Shown: one piece after another, positions 16,902 through 24,436 of the stretch
How the letters are laid out: each line of letters begins with the position of its first letter
Numbering within the stretch: position 1 is the first letter of the stretch
From: Chromatiaceae bacterium
GTDB lineage: Bacteria > Pseudomonadota > Gammaproteobacteria > Chromatiales > Chromatiaceae
Assembly (NCBI GenBank): GCA_016714645.1
Contig: JADKCI010000001.1
Span: 248,001 to 312,000 of the forward strand
DNA length: 64,000 bases
Direction of reading: 5' to 3'
The notes under the pieces: generated by a model
Databases searched by the model: none
What the model was told of the DNA's origin: nothing
Seen by the model: the letters and a program-made list of their open reading frames with translations, nothing else
Position numbers and translations under genes: made by a program

Positions 16902-18079
16902 GGGTGCTGCACGTCGAAGGGGGCCGCCATCTCTATGGGGGGGCCCGGCAGGTCCTCTATCTGCTGGAGGGCCTGACCCAGCGGGGGGTGACCAATGGCC
17001 TTATCTGCCGGGCGGGCAGCCCGCTGGCGAAGGCGGCGGCGGGCCATGCCGAGGTGTTTGCCATGCCCATGGGCGGCGATCTGGACCTGAGCCTGATTCC
17101 GCGCATCTACTTTCGGACCCTCCAGTTCAAGACGGATATTCTGCACCTGCATAGCCGGATCGGTGCCGATGTCATGGGCGGCGTCGGCGGGCGCCTGGCG
17201 GGGGTGCCCGTGGTCCACTCCCGCCGCGTCGATAACCCGGAACCCCCCTGGCGGGTGAAACTCAAATACCGGCTCCATGACCGGGTGATTGCCATCTCCG
17301 AGGGCATCGGCGAGGTCCTGCTGGCGGCGGGGCTGCCGCCGGACAAGCTGCGGGTGGTGCGCAGCGCGGTGGATTGTCACGCCTTCGCGGGGCCGCGCGA
17401 TCGCGAGATCCTACGGGAGCGGCTCGGCGTGCCCCCCGAAAGTCCCTTGATCGGGGTCGTCGCCCAACTCATCCCCCGCAAGGGCCATCAGTTGCTGATC
17501 GAGGCCCTGCCCCCCTTGGTGGCTGAGTTCCCGGAGCTGCGGGTGCTGTTTTTCGGCCAGGGTCCCGAGGCGGCGAACCTGGAGAGGCGCATCGCCCAGG
17601 CGGGGTTGGGGAACCAGGTCACCCTCTGCGGTTTTCGCGATGACTTGCCCGAATTACTGGCGGGCCTGGACCTGCTGGTCCATCCCGCCACCCGTGAGGG
17701 GCTGGGGGTCTCCCTGCTCCAGGCCTCCAGCGCCGGGGTGCCTATCATCGCCAGCCGGGCGGGGGGCATCCCCGAGGCGGTCCGGGAGGGTGTCAACGGC
17801 CTGCTGGTGCCTCCCGGCGATGTGGCGGCCCTGGGTCAGGCCATCACCCGGCTGCTGCGGGATCCCGACCTGGCCCGCCGTCTCGGGCGGGGCGGGCGCA
17901 TCCTGATGAGCGCCGAGTTTTCCATTCAGGCCATGGTGGAAGGCAATCTGGCGGTGTATCGGGAGTTGCTGGCGGAGCGTCGCCGCGGGGGGGGCGGGCC
18001 GACGGAGGGTCGCCGGGGGGTGGCAGCGACGGGAGGTAGCCGCGGGGGCTCGGCTCCTGCGAGCGAGGCGGGCCCGTGA
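16898..18079 (+). CDS. Glycosyltransferase family 4 (first copy)
   Basis: A 393-residue GT-B retaining glycosyltransferase. The N-domain opens with VLHVEGGRHLYGGARQVLYL. The C-domain has VVAQLIPRKGHQLLIEALP and the nucleotide-sugar motif HPATREGLGVSLLQASSAG (E-x7-E type). The C-terminal ~25 residues are Gly/Arg-rich and lie outside the fold. It overlaps both neighbours by 4 bases, so it is tightly coupled in the envelope-polysaccharide operon. Likely role: LPS core or related glycan extension. Confidence 0.85.
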   Translation: MRVLHVEGGRHLYGGARQVLYLLEGLTQRGVTNGLICRAGSPLAKAAAGHAEVFAMPMGGDLDLSLIPRIYFRTLQFKTDILHLHSRIGADVMGGVGGRLAGVPVVHSRRVDNPEPPWRVKLKYRLHDRVIAISEGIGEVLLAAGLPPDKLRVVRSAVDCHAFAGPRDREILRERLGVPPESPLIGVVAQLIPRKGHQLLIEALPPLVAEFPELRVLFFGQGPEAANLERRIAQAGLGNQVTLCGFRDDLPELLAGLDLLVHPATREGLGVSLLQASSAGVPIIASRAGGIPEAVREGVNGLLVPPGDVAALGQAITRLLRDPDLARRLGRGGRILMSAEFSIQAMVEGNLAVYRELLAERRRGGGGPTEGRRGVAATGGSRGGSAPASEAGP

Positions 18080-19170
18080 CGGAGCCCCTGAGCCTGCAAA
18101 TCATTGGCAGCAAGGGCCTGGGCGGGGCCGAGCGCTGGTTCGCGCGTTTCGCCCGTGCCCTGGCGGAGACGGGGGCCAGGGCGGAACTGGCGGTCCGCGC
18201 CGGCGGCGCCCTCGAGGATCTGGACCTGGGACCCTTGCCCCGCCATCGCCTGCCGCTGCGAACCGTTTGGGACCCCATCTCCCGGTACGCGGTGAGCCGC
18301 CTCATCGCCCGCGTCCAGCCGGATATCGTCCAGACCTACATGGGGCGCGCCACCCGTCTGACCCATCTCAAGCCCCCACCACGACCGGGTCGGGGCCCGG
18401 TACATGTCGCCCGGCTGGGGGGCTACTATGCCCTGCATCCCTATCGCCAGGCCCAGGCCTGGATCGGCAACACCCGGGGGCTCTGCGACTGGCTGGTCCA
18501 GCAGGGCCTACCGGCGGGGCGGGTGCATCACATCTATAACTTCGTCGAACCGGCCCAACCCGTCGTACCGGAGCGCCTGGCGGCCCTGCAGGAGCGACTG
18601 GGCCTACCCGAGGAGGCCTGGGTGCTGGTCAGCGCCGGGCGCTTTGTCCCCGTCAAGGGCCTGACCTATCTGATCGAGGCCCTGGCCCGACTGCCCCGGA
18701 CCATCGCCGGGCGTCCGGTGCGCCTGGTGCTGCTCGGCGATGGTCCCCTGGGCCCGGCCTTGCGCCGTCAGGCCGAGGCGGCGGGCATCGGCGACCGCAT
18801 CCACTGGGCCGGCTGGCAACAGGAGCCTGGCCCTTTTTTTCAGATGGCGGACCTGGTGGTCTTTCCCTCCCTGGAGGAGGAGACCCTGGGCAATGTCATC
18901 CTGGAGGCCTGGACCTGGTCCCGGCCGCTGGTGACCAGCCTGTTTCGCGGCGCCCGGGAGATTGCCCGCCACGGCGAGGATGCCTGGTGCCTGCCCTGCG
19001 GGGATGCCCGGGCCTTGGCCGAGGGGATCAGGATGGTGCTGGGGGATGACAGGCTGCGGCAGGACCTGGCCCAGGCGGGTCAGGCCCGGGTCCGGGCGGA
19101 GTTCGCGCGGGGTCCCATCATGGCGCAATATCGGGATCTCTATCGCCAGCTCCTGGGTGCCGGGTCCTGA
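18076..19170 (+). CDS. Glycosyltransferase family 4 (second copy)
   Basis: A 364-residue GT-B enzyme with a GTG start overlapping the preceding stop (GTGA). The N-terminus has IIGSKGLGGAERWFARFARAL. The donor-binding part has VSAGRFVPVKGLTYLIEAL and FPSLEEETLGNVILEAW. It probably adds the next sugar in the same glycan as its neighbour. Acceptor and donor are unknown. Confidence 0.85.
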   Translation: MTEPLSLQIIGSKGLGGAERWFARFARALAETGARAELAVRAGGALEDLDLGPLPRHRLPLRTVWDPISRYAVSRLIARVQPDIVQTYMGRATRLTHLKPPPRPGRGPVHVARLGGYYALHPYRQAQAWIGNTRGLCDWLVQQGLPAGRVHHIYNFVEPAQPVVPERLAALQERLGLPEEAWVLVSAGRFVPVKGLTYLIEALARLPRTIAGRPVRLVLLGDGPLGPALRRQAEAAGIGDRIHWAGWQQEPGPFFQMADLVVFPSLEEETLGNVILEAWTWSRPLVTSLFRGAREIARHGEDAWCLPCGDARALAEGIRMVLGDDRLRQDLAQAGQARVRAEFARGPIMAQYRDLYRQLLGAGS

Positions 19171-19185
19171 GCGGGGCTTGCGGAT

Positions 19186-19959
19186 ATGTCGCCCCGCATT
19201 TCCATCCTCATGTACCACCAGGTGGGTGACTTTGCGCCCATGCGGGCGCATCGGGCCAATTATTGCGACCAGCGGCGCTTCGCCCGGCAGATGGGGTTCC
19301 TGCATGCCCTGGGCTACCAGGTGCTGGACCTGGAGGGCGCCCTGGCCGGTCTTCGGGGCGAGCGGCCCCTGGCGGCCCGGTCCCTGGTGCTGACCTTCGA
19401 CGATGGCTACGATAACTTCGCGGACCAGGCCCTGCCGATCCTTGCCCGTTATGACTTCACCGCCACCGTCTATGCCATCAGTGGCTGGCTTGGCCAACCC
19501 ATCCAGTGGTATGGCCAGGAGCCCGGCCGCGCCCGGCCGCGCCTCATGGATGCGGGCCGGCTGCGGGAGATCCAGGCCGCTGGCATGACCATTGGCTCCC
19601 ATACCGTCCATCACGCCCGCCTGGCCGAGCTGGACCCCCAGAGCCAGCGCCAGGAGCTGACCCGGAGCAAGGCGGACCTGGAGGATCTGCTGGGGTCGCC
19701 GGTGCGTCACCTCTGCTATCCCTTTGGCAGCTTCAACCGGGACACGGTGCAGGCCGCCCGGGAGGCGGGCTATGTCAGCGCCACCACCTGCCTGCGGGGC
19801 GCGGCCACGACGGCGGATCACCCCCTGGTCCTGCCCCGCAAGGCCATCTCCTTTGGCGACAGCCTGCTGGGCTTTGCCTGGAAGCTGGGTTTCAAGCAGG
19901 CCCCCACGGCGGAACTGAGCGCCTGGCGCGACCGCCTCGGCCAGGACCCCGGTCTCTGA
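19186..19959 (+). CDS. Polysaccharide deacetylase (NodB domain)
   Basis: A 257-residue carbohydrate esterase 4 protein. The metal and catalytic motifs are TFDDGYDN and SHTVHHARL, followed by RHLCYPFGSFNRD. It begins with ISILMYHQVGDFAPM, the usual start of this subgroup. No signal peptide is seen, so it may act on a cytoplasmic or membrane-linked glycan intermediate. It follows the glycosyltransferases by 15 bp, which suggests N-deacetylation of an LPS or capsule sugar. Confidence 0.88.
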   Translation: MSPRISILMYHQVGDFAPMRAHRANYCDQRRFARQMGFLHALGYQVLDLEGALAGLRGERPLAARSLVLTFDDGYDNFADQALPILARYDFTATVYAISGWLGQPIQWYGQEPGRARPRLMDAGRLREIQAAGMTIGSHTVHHARLAELDPQSQRQELTRSKADLEDLLGSPVRHLCYPFGSFNRDTVQAAREAGYVSATTCLRGAATTADHPLVLPRKAISFGDSLLGFAWKLGFKQAPTAELSAWRDRLGQDPGL

Positions 19960-20072
19960 CCCCCACCCCACCCCATTCCCGCCACCGCCGCGCCGCGCCG
20001 CGCCCGCGAAAATCCCCGTCGGGCCCCTGTGCTAGACTGCCGTCCCTCCGCTTGCACCTAACAAATTAAGGG

Positions 20073-21371
20073 GTGTCGCCCTTGAACCAGCTCTACAGCC
20101 TGCTGCTCTATCTGGCCCTGCCCTTCGCCCTGCTGCGGCTCCTGTGGCGGAGCTGGCGTGCCCCGGCCTATCGCTACCGCTGGCGGGAGCGGCTCGGCTT
20201 CTATGGTGATCAGCCCCTGGCGGCCGGGCTCTGGATTCATGCCGTTTCGGTGGGGGAAACCCAGGCCGCCGCCCCGCTCATCAAATATTTCCTCGATGAG
20301 CACCCCGATCTGGGGGTCATGGTCACCACCACCACGCCGACGGGGTCCGAGCGGCTGCGCGCCCTCTTCGAGGATCGGGTCCGTCATGTCTATGTCCCCT
20401 TTGACTTACCCGCCATTCTCGATCGCTTCCTGGATCGGGTCGGGCCCCACCAGGTCTTGGTCATGGAGACCGAGATCTGGCCCAACATGCTGCGCGTCTG
20501 CCAGCGGCGCGGTATCCCGGTGATCCTGGGCAATGGTCGCCTCTCCGCCCGCTCCGCCCGGGGCTATGGGCGCCTGGGCCGCTTCGCCCGTGAGACCTTC
20601 TCGCGCCTCTCCCTGGTCGCGGCCCAGACCAGCGCCGACGCCCAGCGCTTCATCGAGCTGGGCGTGCCGGCGGAACGGGTAAAGGTCACGGGCAGCATCA
20701 AATTCGACCTGCGCCAGCCCGCGAGTCTGGAGGATAGCGCCGAGTTCATGCGCCGCTTCTGGGGCACCGAGCGACCGGTCTGGGTCGCGGCCAGCACCCA
20801 CGAGGGCGAGGAAGAGCCCCTGCTGAAGGCGCATCGCCGGATTCTGGCGCGATGGCCCCGGGCCCTGCTGGTCCTGGTGCCCCGTCACCCGGAGCGCTTT
20901 GACCGGGTGGCCGCCCTGGCTGGGCGCCTGGGCATGACCCCGGTGCGCCGCTCCACGGGCCTGGGTTGTGGACCGGACGATGCGGTATTCCTGGGGGACA
21001 CCATGGGCGAGTTGCCGGTCCTGATCGCGGCGGCGGACGCGGCCTTTATCGGTGGGAGCCTGGTGCCGGTGGGCGGGCACAATCTGCTGGAGGCGGCGGC
21101 GGCGGGGGTACCCGTGGCCATCGGCCCTCATGCCTTCAACTTCGCCCAGATCACGGAACTCCTGGTTCGGGAAGGCGCGGCGGTGCAGGTGACGGATGCC
21201 GATGCCCTGGCCGGCCTTATGATCGACTGGCTCGGTGACGCCGCGGCGCGGGCGCGCCTGGGCGAGCATGGCCGGCGGGTGGTAGCGCGCAATCGCGGGG
21301 CCCTCCAACGCCTCATCGCGCTGGTGGAGACCCTGGACCCGGCGCTTTCCGTTTCAAGCCCTGGCGTGTGA
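20073..21371 (+). CDS. waaA: 3-deoxy-D-manno-octulosonic acid (Kdo) transferase
   Basis: A 432-residue GT30 enzyme that transfers Kdo to lipid A precursor at the inner membrane. Evidence: N-terminal LYSLLLYLALPFALLRLLW anchor, RWRERLGFY, HAVSVGETQAAAPLI with the catalytic Glu region, METEIWPN, and GGSLVPVGGHNLLEAAA near the end. The open frame begins at GTG 20073, but AAGGGG is better spaced for the TTG at 20082, which gives MNQLYSLLLY as in E. coli WaaA. It closes the envelope-glycan gene run. Confidence 0.94.
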   Translation: MSPLNQLYSLLLYLALPFALLRLLWRSWRAPAYRYRWRERLGFYGDQPLAAGLWIHAVSVGETQAAAPLIKYFLDEHPDLGVMVTTTTPTGSERLRALFEDRVRHVYVPFDLPAILDRFLDRVGPHQVLVMETEIWPNMLRVCQRRGIPVILGNGRLSARSARGYGRLGRFARETFSRLSLVAAQTSADAQRFIELGVPAERVKVTGSIKFDLRQPASLEDSAEFMRRFWGTERPVWVAASTHEGEEEPLLKAHRRILARWPRALLVLVPRHPERFDRVAALAGRLGMTPVRRSTGLGCGPDDAVFLGDTMGELPVLIAAADAAFIGGSLVPVGGHNLLEAAAAGVPVAIGPHAFNFAQITELLVREGAAVQVTDADALAGLMIDWLGDAAARARLGEHGRRVVARNRGALQRLIALVETLDPALSVSSPGV

Positions 21372-21422
21372 GGAGGCGCGCGAGATCCGAACCGCCGAAG
21401 CGGTAGCGGAGTCGCGATCGCT

Positions 21423-21974
21423 TCAGACCCTGAACCGGGCGAACAACTCCCGCCGGGACACCTCTTTCTGCAAGGGGCAGTCCCGCCGGGCCTTCTCCAT
21501 ATTTTCATCACGGGTACGAATGACCTGGCCCCAGGCCTCGAAAACGGCCTCGGCGTTCGGGTAGGTCTCCATGTCGAGGCAAAGGGGCTGCAGAAGAAAG
21601 TGGCCCAGATCCCGGTGGTAGCTCAGATGGGCTTGCTGGGACTGGCCGAGGAGCGAGAAGAGAATACGCGGACCCAGCACCTGGTAGGGGGCGTTCGCCC
21701 GTTCCGGCGCCGACCAGCCACCCGGCAGGGCGAGGGACGGGGAGCGGTCGGGAAAGAGCAGGCGCGCGAGCATCCAGGGGGTGAGGAGCAGCAGGACTCG
21801 CCAGTCTTCGACCCGGCGCAGGGCCCGCTGCTGAATGTCGAGGTCGGGATTCAGGCTAGGATCGCCCTGGAGCTGGTCACGCAGAATGGCCTGGTGAACC
21901 CCCAGCACCGCCGCGGAGAGGGCGTCGTCCTCCGCAAGCTCCGGCGGGCAAAGTACCCATGGCTTGTCAGGCAA
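21423..21974 (-). CDS. Unknown protein linked to the molybdoenzyme operon
   Basis: About 183 residues, not recognised. The coding-like part contains LSAAVLGVHQAILRDQL, VEDWRVLLLLTPWMLARLLF and CLDMETYPNAEAVFEAWGQ. No membrane segment is convincing apart from the LLLLTPWMLARLLF stretch. It overlaps the TorD-like gene by 8 bases. The frame has no in-frame ATG near the junction; a TTG at 21974 or GTG at 21908 may be the start. Tight linkage to a TorD-like gene suggests a second maturation factor for the molybdoenzyme (inference). Confidence 0.6.
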   Translation of the reverse strand: MPDKPWVLCPPELAEDDALSAAVLGVHQAILRDQLQGDPSLNPDLDIQQRALRRVEDWRVLLLLTPWMLARLLFPDRSPSLALPGGWSAPERANAPYQVLGPRILFSLLGQSQQAHLSYHRDLGHFLLQPLCLDMETYPNAEAVFEAWGQVIRTRDENMEKARRDCPLQKEVSRRELFARFRV

Positions 21975-22497
21975 GTTCCTCCTCCCCACAGAGCCCTTCC
22001 AGCCGTGCCCCCAGGAGGCGGTAGAGTTCAAACTCGCCATGGATCTGGAGATCCCGGGCAAAGCGGGGAAGCCAGCGTTGCAGATGCGCGCCCCATAACT
22101 CCCCGAGAATCTCCTCCGCATCGCCCCGCTCCTCAAGCAGGGCCAGGCATTCGAGTAAGGTACCCAGGTAATCGGCGGGCGCCAACCGGGCCCCCAGGCC
22201 CGCCCGGTGGTAGAGGGCATCCAGGTCCGAGGCGGCGGTCCCGCCCATCTGGCCCTGCCGATAGGCCGATTCGAAGGGGGGGCAAGGGGTCTTGGGGTAA
22301 CCGCTCAGGAAGAGACGGGTGTGCTCGCCCTGCCACTGTTCCAGGGTTCTGGGCGCCAGATCCTCAATGGCGGGCGACAACCAGGGAGCCACCGGCAGCA
22401 GGTCGCGCAGGGCGTCGAGGGCGTCGTCCTCCGGGAACGCCAGCAGGGCGGAGAGGATATAAAGCTGCCGTGGATCACGATAGCGGTCGGTGGTCAT
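21967..22497 (-). CDS. TorD/DmsD family molybdoenzyme chaperone
   Basis: A 176-residue all-helical protein with the redox-enzyme maturation pattern: LSALLAFPEDDALDALRDLL at the start, the conserved EHTRLFLSGYPKTPCPPFES (E-x2-R-L-F core) and a C-terminal helical bundle. Such chaperones bind the Tat leader and the apo-form of Mo-bisPGD subunits. The Tat motif seen in the large subunit upstream fits this partner. Confidence 0.85.
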   Translation of the reverse strand: MTTDRYRDPRQLYILSALLAFPEDDALDALRDLLPVAPWLSPAIEDLAPRTLEQWQGEHTRLFLSGYPKTPCPPFESAYRQGQMGGTAASDLDALYHRAGLGARLAPADYLGTLLECLALLEERGDAEEILGELWGAHLQRWLPRFARDLQIHGEFELYRLLGARLEGLCGEEELA

Positions 22498-22524
22498 GGT
22501 CGGGTCTTTCCATCGAAAAGAAGC

Positions 22525-22553
22525 TTGATAGGTATTTAAGAAGATACTAAACT
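22525..22553 (+). promoter_or_regulatory. Candidate promoter for the 42-residue membrane peptide gene
   Basis: TTGATA at 22525-22530 and TAAACT at 22548-22553 have a 17-base spacer in an AT-rich stretch upstream of the small plus-strand gene. This is a consensus match by eye only. Confidence 0.3.
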
Positions 22554-22603
22554 AATGGAGCTCACCTCACTCAATCACCCACGGAGAACTTTGGGAGAAT
22601 CCC

Positions 22604-22732
22604 ATGGAAAATTTGCTTGGTTTTGCCAGTTCCGGAGCCGGCCTGCTGTTTGTGTTTGCGCTGTATCTCGGCGGTGCCGGCGTGGTCCTCAAGCTTGCGG
22701 ATCGGCTAGTGCCGCGTAAGCGTGGCGAATGA
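22604..22732 (+). CDS. Small single-span membrane protein (42 residues)
   Basis: A short gene on the opposite strand to its neighbours, in the 348-bp gap between the NrfD-like and TorD-like genes. The ATG is preceded by GGGAGAA at a good distance. The product has one hydrophobic helix (GAGLLFVFALYLGGAGVVLKL) followed by RLVPRKRGE, a positive tail that predicts a cytoplasmic C-terminus. A low-complexity antisense artefact would not normally show RBS, helix and charge pattern together. Function unknown; association with the membrane enzyme is possible. Confidence 0.5.
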   Translation: MENLLGFASSGAGLLFVFALYLGGAGVVLKLADRLVPRKRGE

Positions 22733-22772
22733 TAGCCCGCATCCTTCGCCACCTATCCTTACCAAGATCCAG

Positions 22773-22804
22773 GCCATCGGCCGCCCGCGACGGCGGTCGG
22801 TGGC
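22773..22804. terminator. GC-rich hairpin between convergent small gene and molybdoenzyme operon
   Basis: Arms GCCATCGGCCGCC and GGCGGTCGGTGGC pair over 13 positions with two G-T wobbles and a 6-base loop. It lies 40 bp after the small plus-strand gene and 42 bp after the stop of the NrfD-like gene, so it could end both transcripts. There is no clear T-run, which lowers confidence. Confidence 0.4.
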
Positions 22805-22845
22805 TTGATGGCATCCTATTGGCCTCCTGACCCAGTTCCCGCCCC

Positions 22846-23805
22846 CTACCAGGGATAAGCATAGATCCCTGCGTACATGAAGTAGTGCCGCAACAGGTAG
22901 CCGCCCATCAGCACCAAAACCGAGGCGGTGATGATCGGCACATGGCTCGTCCAGCCCTTGACCACCCCCCAGAGTTCCAGAAAGAAAGGCACGATCAGGC
23001 CAAAGCCGATAAAGCCAATCAGCCACCCCAGGTCGGTAAAAAGCAGCTCCCAGGAGCGCATGGCCGACTCCGACCCGCGTTTGAGGTAGAAGTAAAAGGA
23101 GAAGAGGATCACCAGCTCGGTGGAGATCAGCACCAGATCGATGCGCTCGTAGAGTAGCCGGATGCGAGTGTCCTCCGCGTCCTTGATGACGGTGTACATG
23201 ATCAGGAGCAGGAAGGCCATGGCGGTCGAGAAGGCCGACACCGTAAAGAGCAGCGGCACGCCCGGATTGGCCCATAGGGCCACGGCGGGGAAGGACTGCA
23301 GCAGCAGGCCGGTATAAACCGTTACCCCCACGCCGTTGATCACCGCCAGCCAGCCGACGAATTTGCGGAAGCGGGCCACCGCTCCACAGATCTTGATCAC
23401 CAGACCCCATTCCAGCACCTTGCCGACCAGCGGCAGACGGGTAAGGAAGGGCGTTTCGCGGGCATAGGGCAGGGCATAGAGCACCCCCCAAACCATCATC
23501 CAGATGATGAACTGGGTGCCCCAGGCGATCCATGCGTCGGGTTTATTGAGAAAAACCAGCGGATTAAGTATGTGGATCGCCGCCAGGTGGTGTAACAGGT
23601 GGCCGAACAGCATCAAGGAGCCGATGGCCAGCAGGACGACACCCGCGCCCGCGCCCCATATCACCAGATTGCGGTGGGGCTTGAGGTACATATCGGTGAG
23701 GAAGGTAACCGCCAGGGTCGCGGCGCCCAAGCCGCCGGTATAAAGATAGACGGCCAGCCACCAGGTCCAAAGGTTCTGCGTCTCATAACTCATGGTGACG
23801 TCCAT
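22846..23805 (-). CDS. NrfD/PsrC-like membrane subunit of molybdoenzyme complex
   Basis: About 319 residues with eight or more hydrophobic spans, e.g. LAVYLYTGGLGAATLAVTFL, AGVVLLAIGSLMLFGHLLHHL, and VLILFSFYFYL. This is the quinone-reactive anchor of complex iron-sulfur molybdoenzymes (Psr, Soe, Arx, Ttr families). The start is set at 23805, directly after the ferredoxin-subunit stop and with GGAGGGG upstream; an ATG at 23832 would overlap the previous gene. It passes electrons between the quinone pool and the Fe-S subunit. Confidence 0.9.
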   Translation of the reverse strand: MDVTMSYETQNLWTWWLAVYLYTGGLGAATLAVTFLTDMYLKPHRNLVIWGAGAGVVLLAIGSLMLFGHLLHHLAAIHILNPLVFLNKPDAWIAWGTQFIIWMMVWGVLYALPYARETPFLTRLPLVGKVLEWGLVIKICGAVARFRKFVGWLAVINGVGVTVYTGLLLQSFPAVALWANPGVPLLFTVSAFSTAMAFLLLIMYTVIKDAEDTRIRLLYERIDLVLISTELVILFSFYFYLKRGSESAMRSWELLFTDLGWLIGFIGFGLIVPFFLELWGVVKGWTSHVPIITASVLVLMGGYLLRHYFMYAGIYAYPW

Positions 23806-23806
23806 C

Positions 23807-24424
23807 TCAGCCCCTCCGCTTGAGGTCATCAATGTAAAACACGTTAGGGCGGGTGCCGATGTGGGGCATCAGGGGCCTGGCTACCCCACTGGCCACCATT
23901 TGCGCCACGGGGTCCTGGGGGTCGTCCAGATTGCCGAACAGGCGGGCCGAGCCGACGCAGGTCTCCACGCAGGCCGGCTTGAGCCCCTTTTCCACCCGAT
24001 GGTCGCAGAAGGAGCATTTATCCATGCTAGGGCTGGAGCGCCGGTAGTCCGAGCCATAAAACTCCTCACCCAGGGCCACGTCCGCGTAGGTGATGGCGAC
24101 GCGGGCATGGTAGGGGCAGGCCATGGCGCAGGCGCCGCAGCCCATGCATCGATCCTGGTCCACCATGACGATGCCGTTAACCTTTTTGTAGGTGGCCCCG
24201 GTGGGGCAGACGCTCATACAGGGCGGATTGTCACAGTGGTTACAGAGGCGCGGGAAAAAGCGCCGGTGGACGTTGCTTCCCACCCCGATCTCCTTGTCGT
24301 GGACATAGGTGCGCCACTTGTGATCGTCCCAGACGGGGGTCTGGTTCTCCAGGGCGCAGGCGGCCATGCAGGCATTACAGCCCACGCAGGTGTTGAGGTC
24401 GATGACCATGGCATAGTGAGTCAT
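23807..24424 (-). CDS. Four-cluster ferredoxin subunit (PsrB/SoeB-like)
   Basis: A 205-residue electron-transfer subunit with four Cys groups: CVGCNACMAAC, CNHCDNPPCMSVCP, CMGCGACAMACP and CSFCDHRVEKGLKPACVETC. It should hold four [4Fe-4S] clusters. It starts at MTHYAMVIDLN, 12 bp after the catalytic subunit stop, with no signal peptide of its own. In this class it is co-exported with the Tat-bearing partner when the complex is periplasmic. Confidence 0.93.
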   Translation of the reverse strand: MTHYAMVIDLNTCVGCNACMAACALENQTPVWDDHKWRTYVHDKEIGVGSNVHRRFFPRLCNHCDNPPCMSVCPTGATYKKVNGIVMVDQDRCMGCGACAMACPYHARVAITYADVALGEEFYGSDYRRSSPSMDKCSFCDHRVEKGLKPACVETCVGSARLFGNLDDPQDPVAQMVASGVARPLMPHIGTRPNVFYIDDLKRRG

Positions 24425-24436
24425 TGTCTATCCTCC

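Noticed and set aside
21391..21404. Short ACCGC-CGAA-GCGGT hairpin after waaA as a terminator
   Set aside because: The stem is only 5 bp and no T-run follows, so it is too weak to call.
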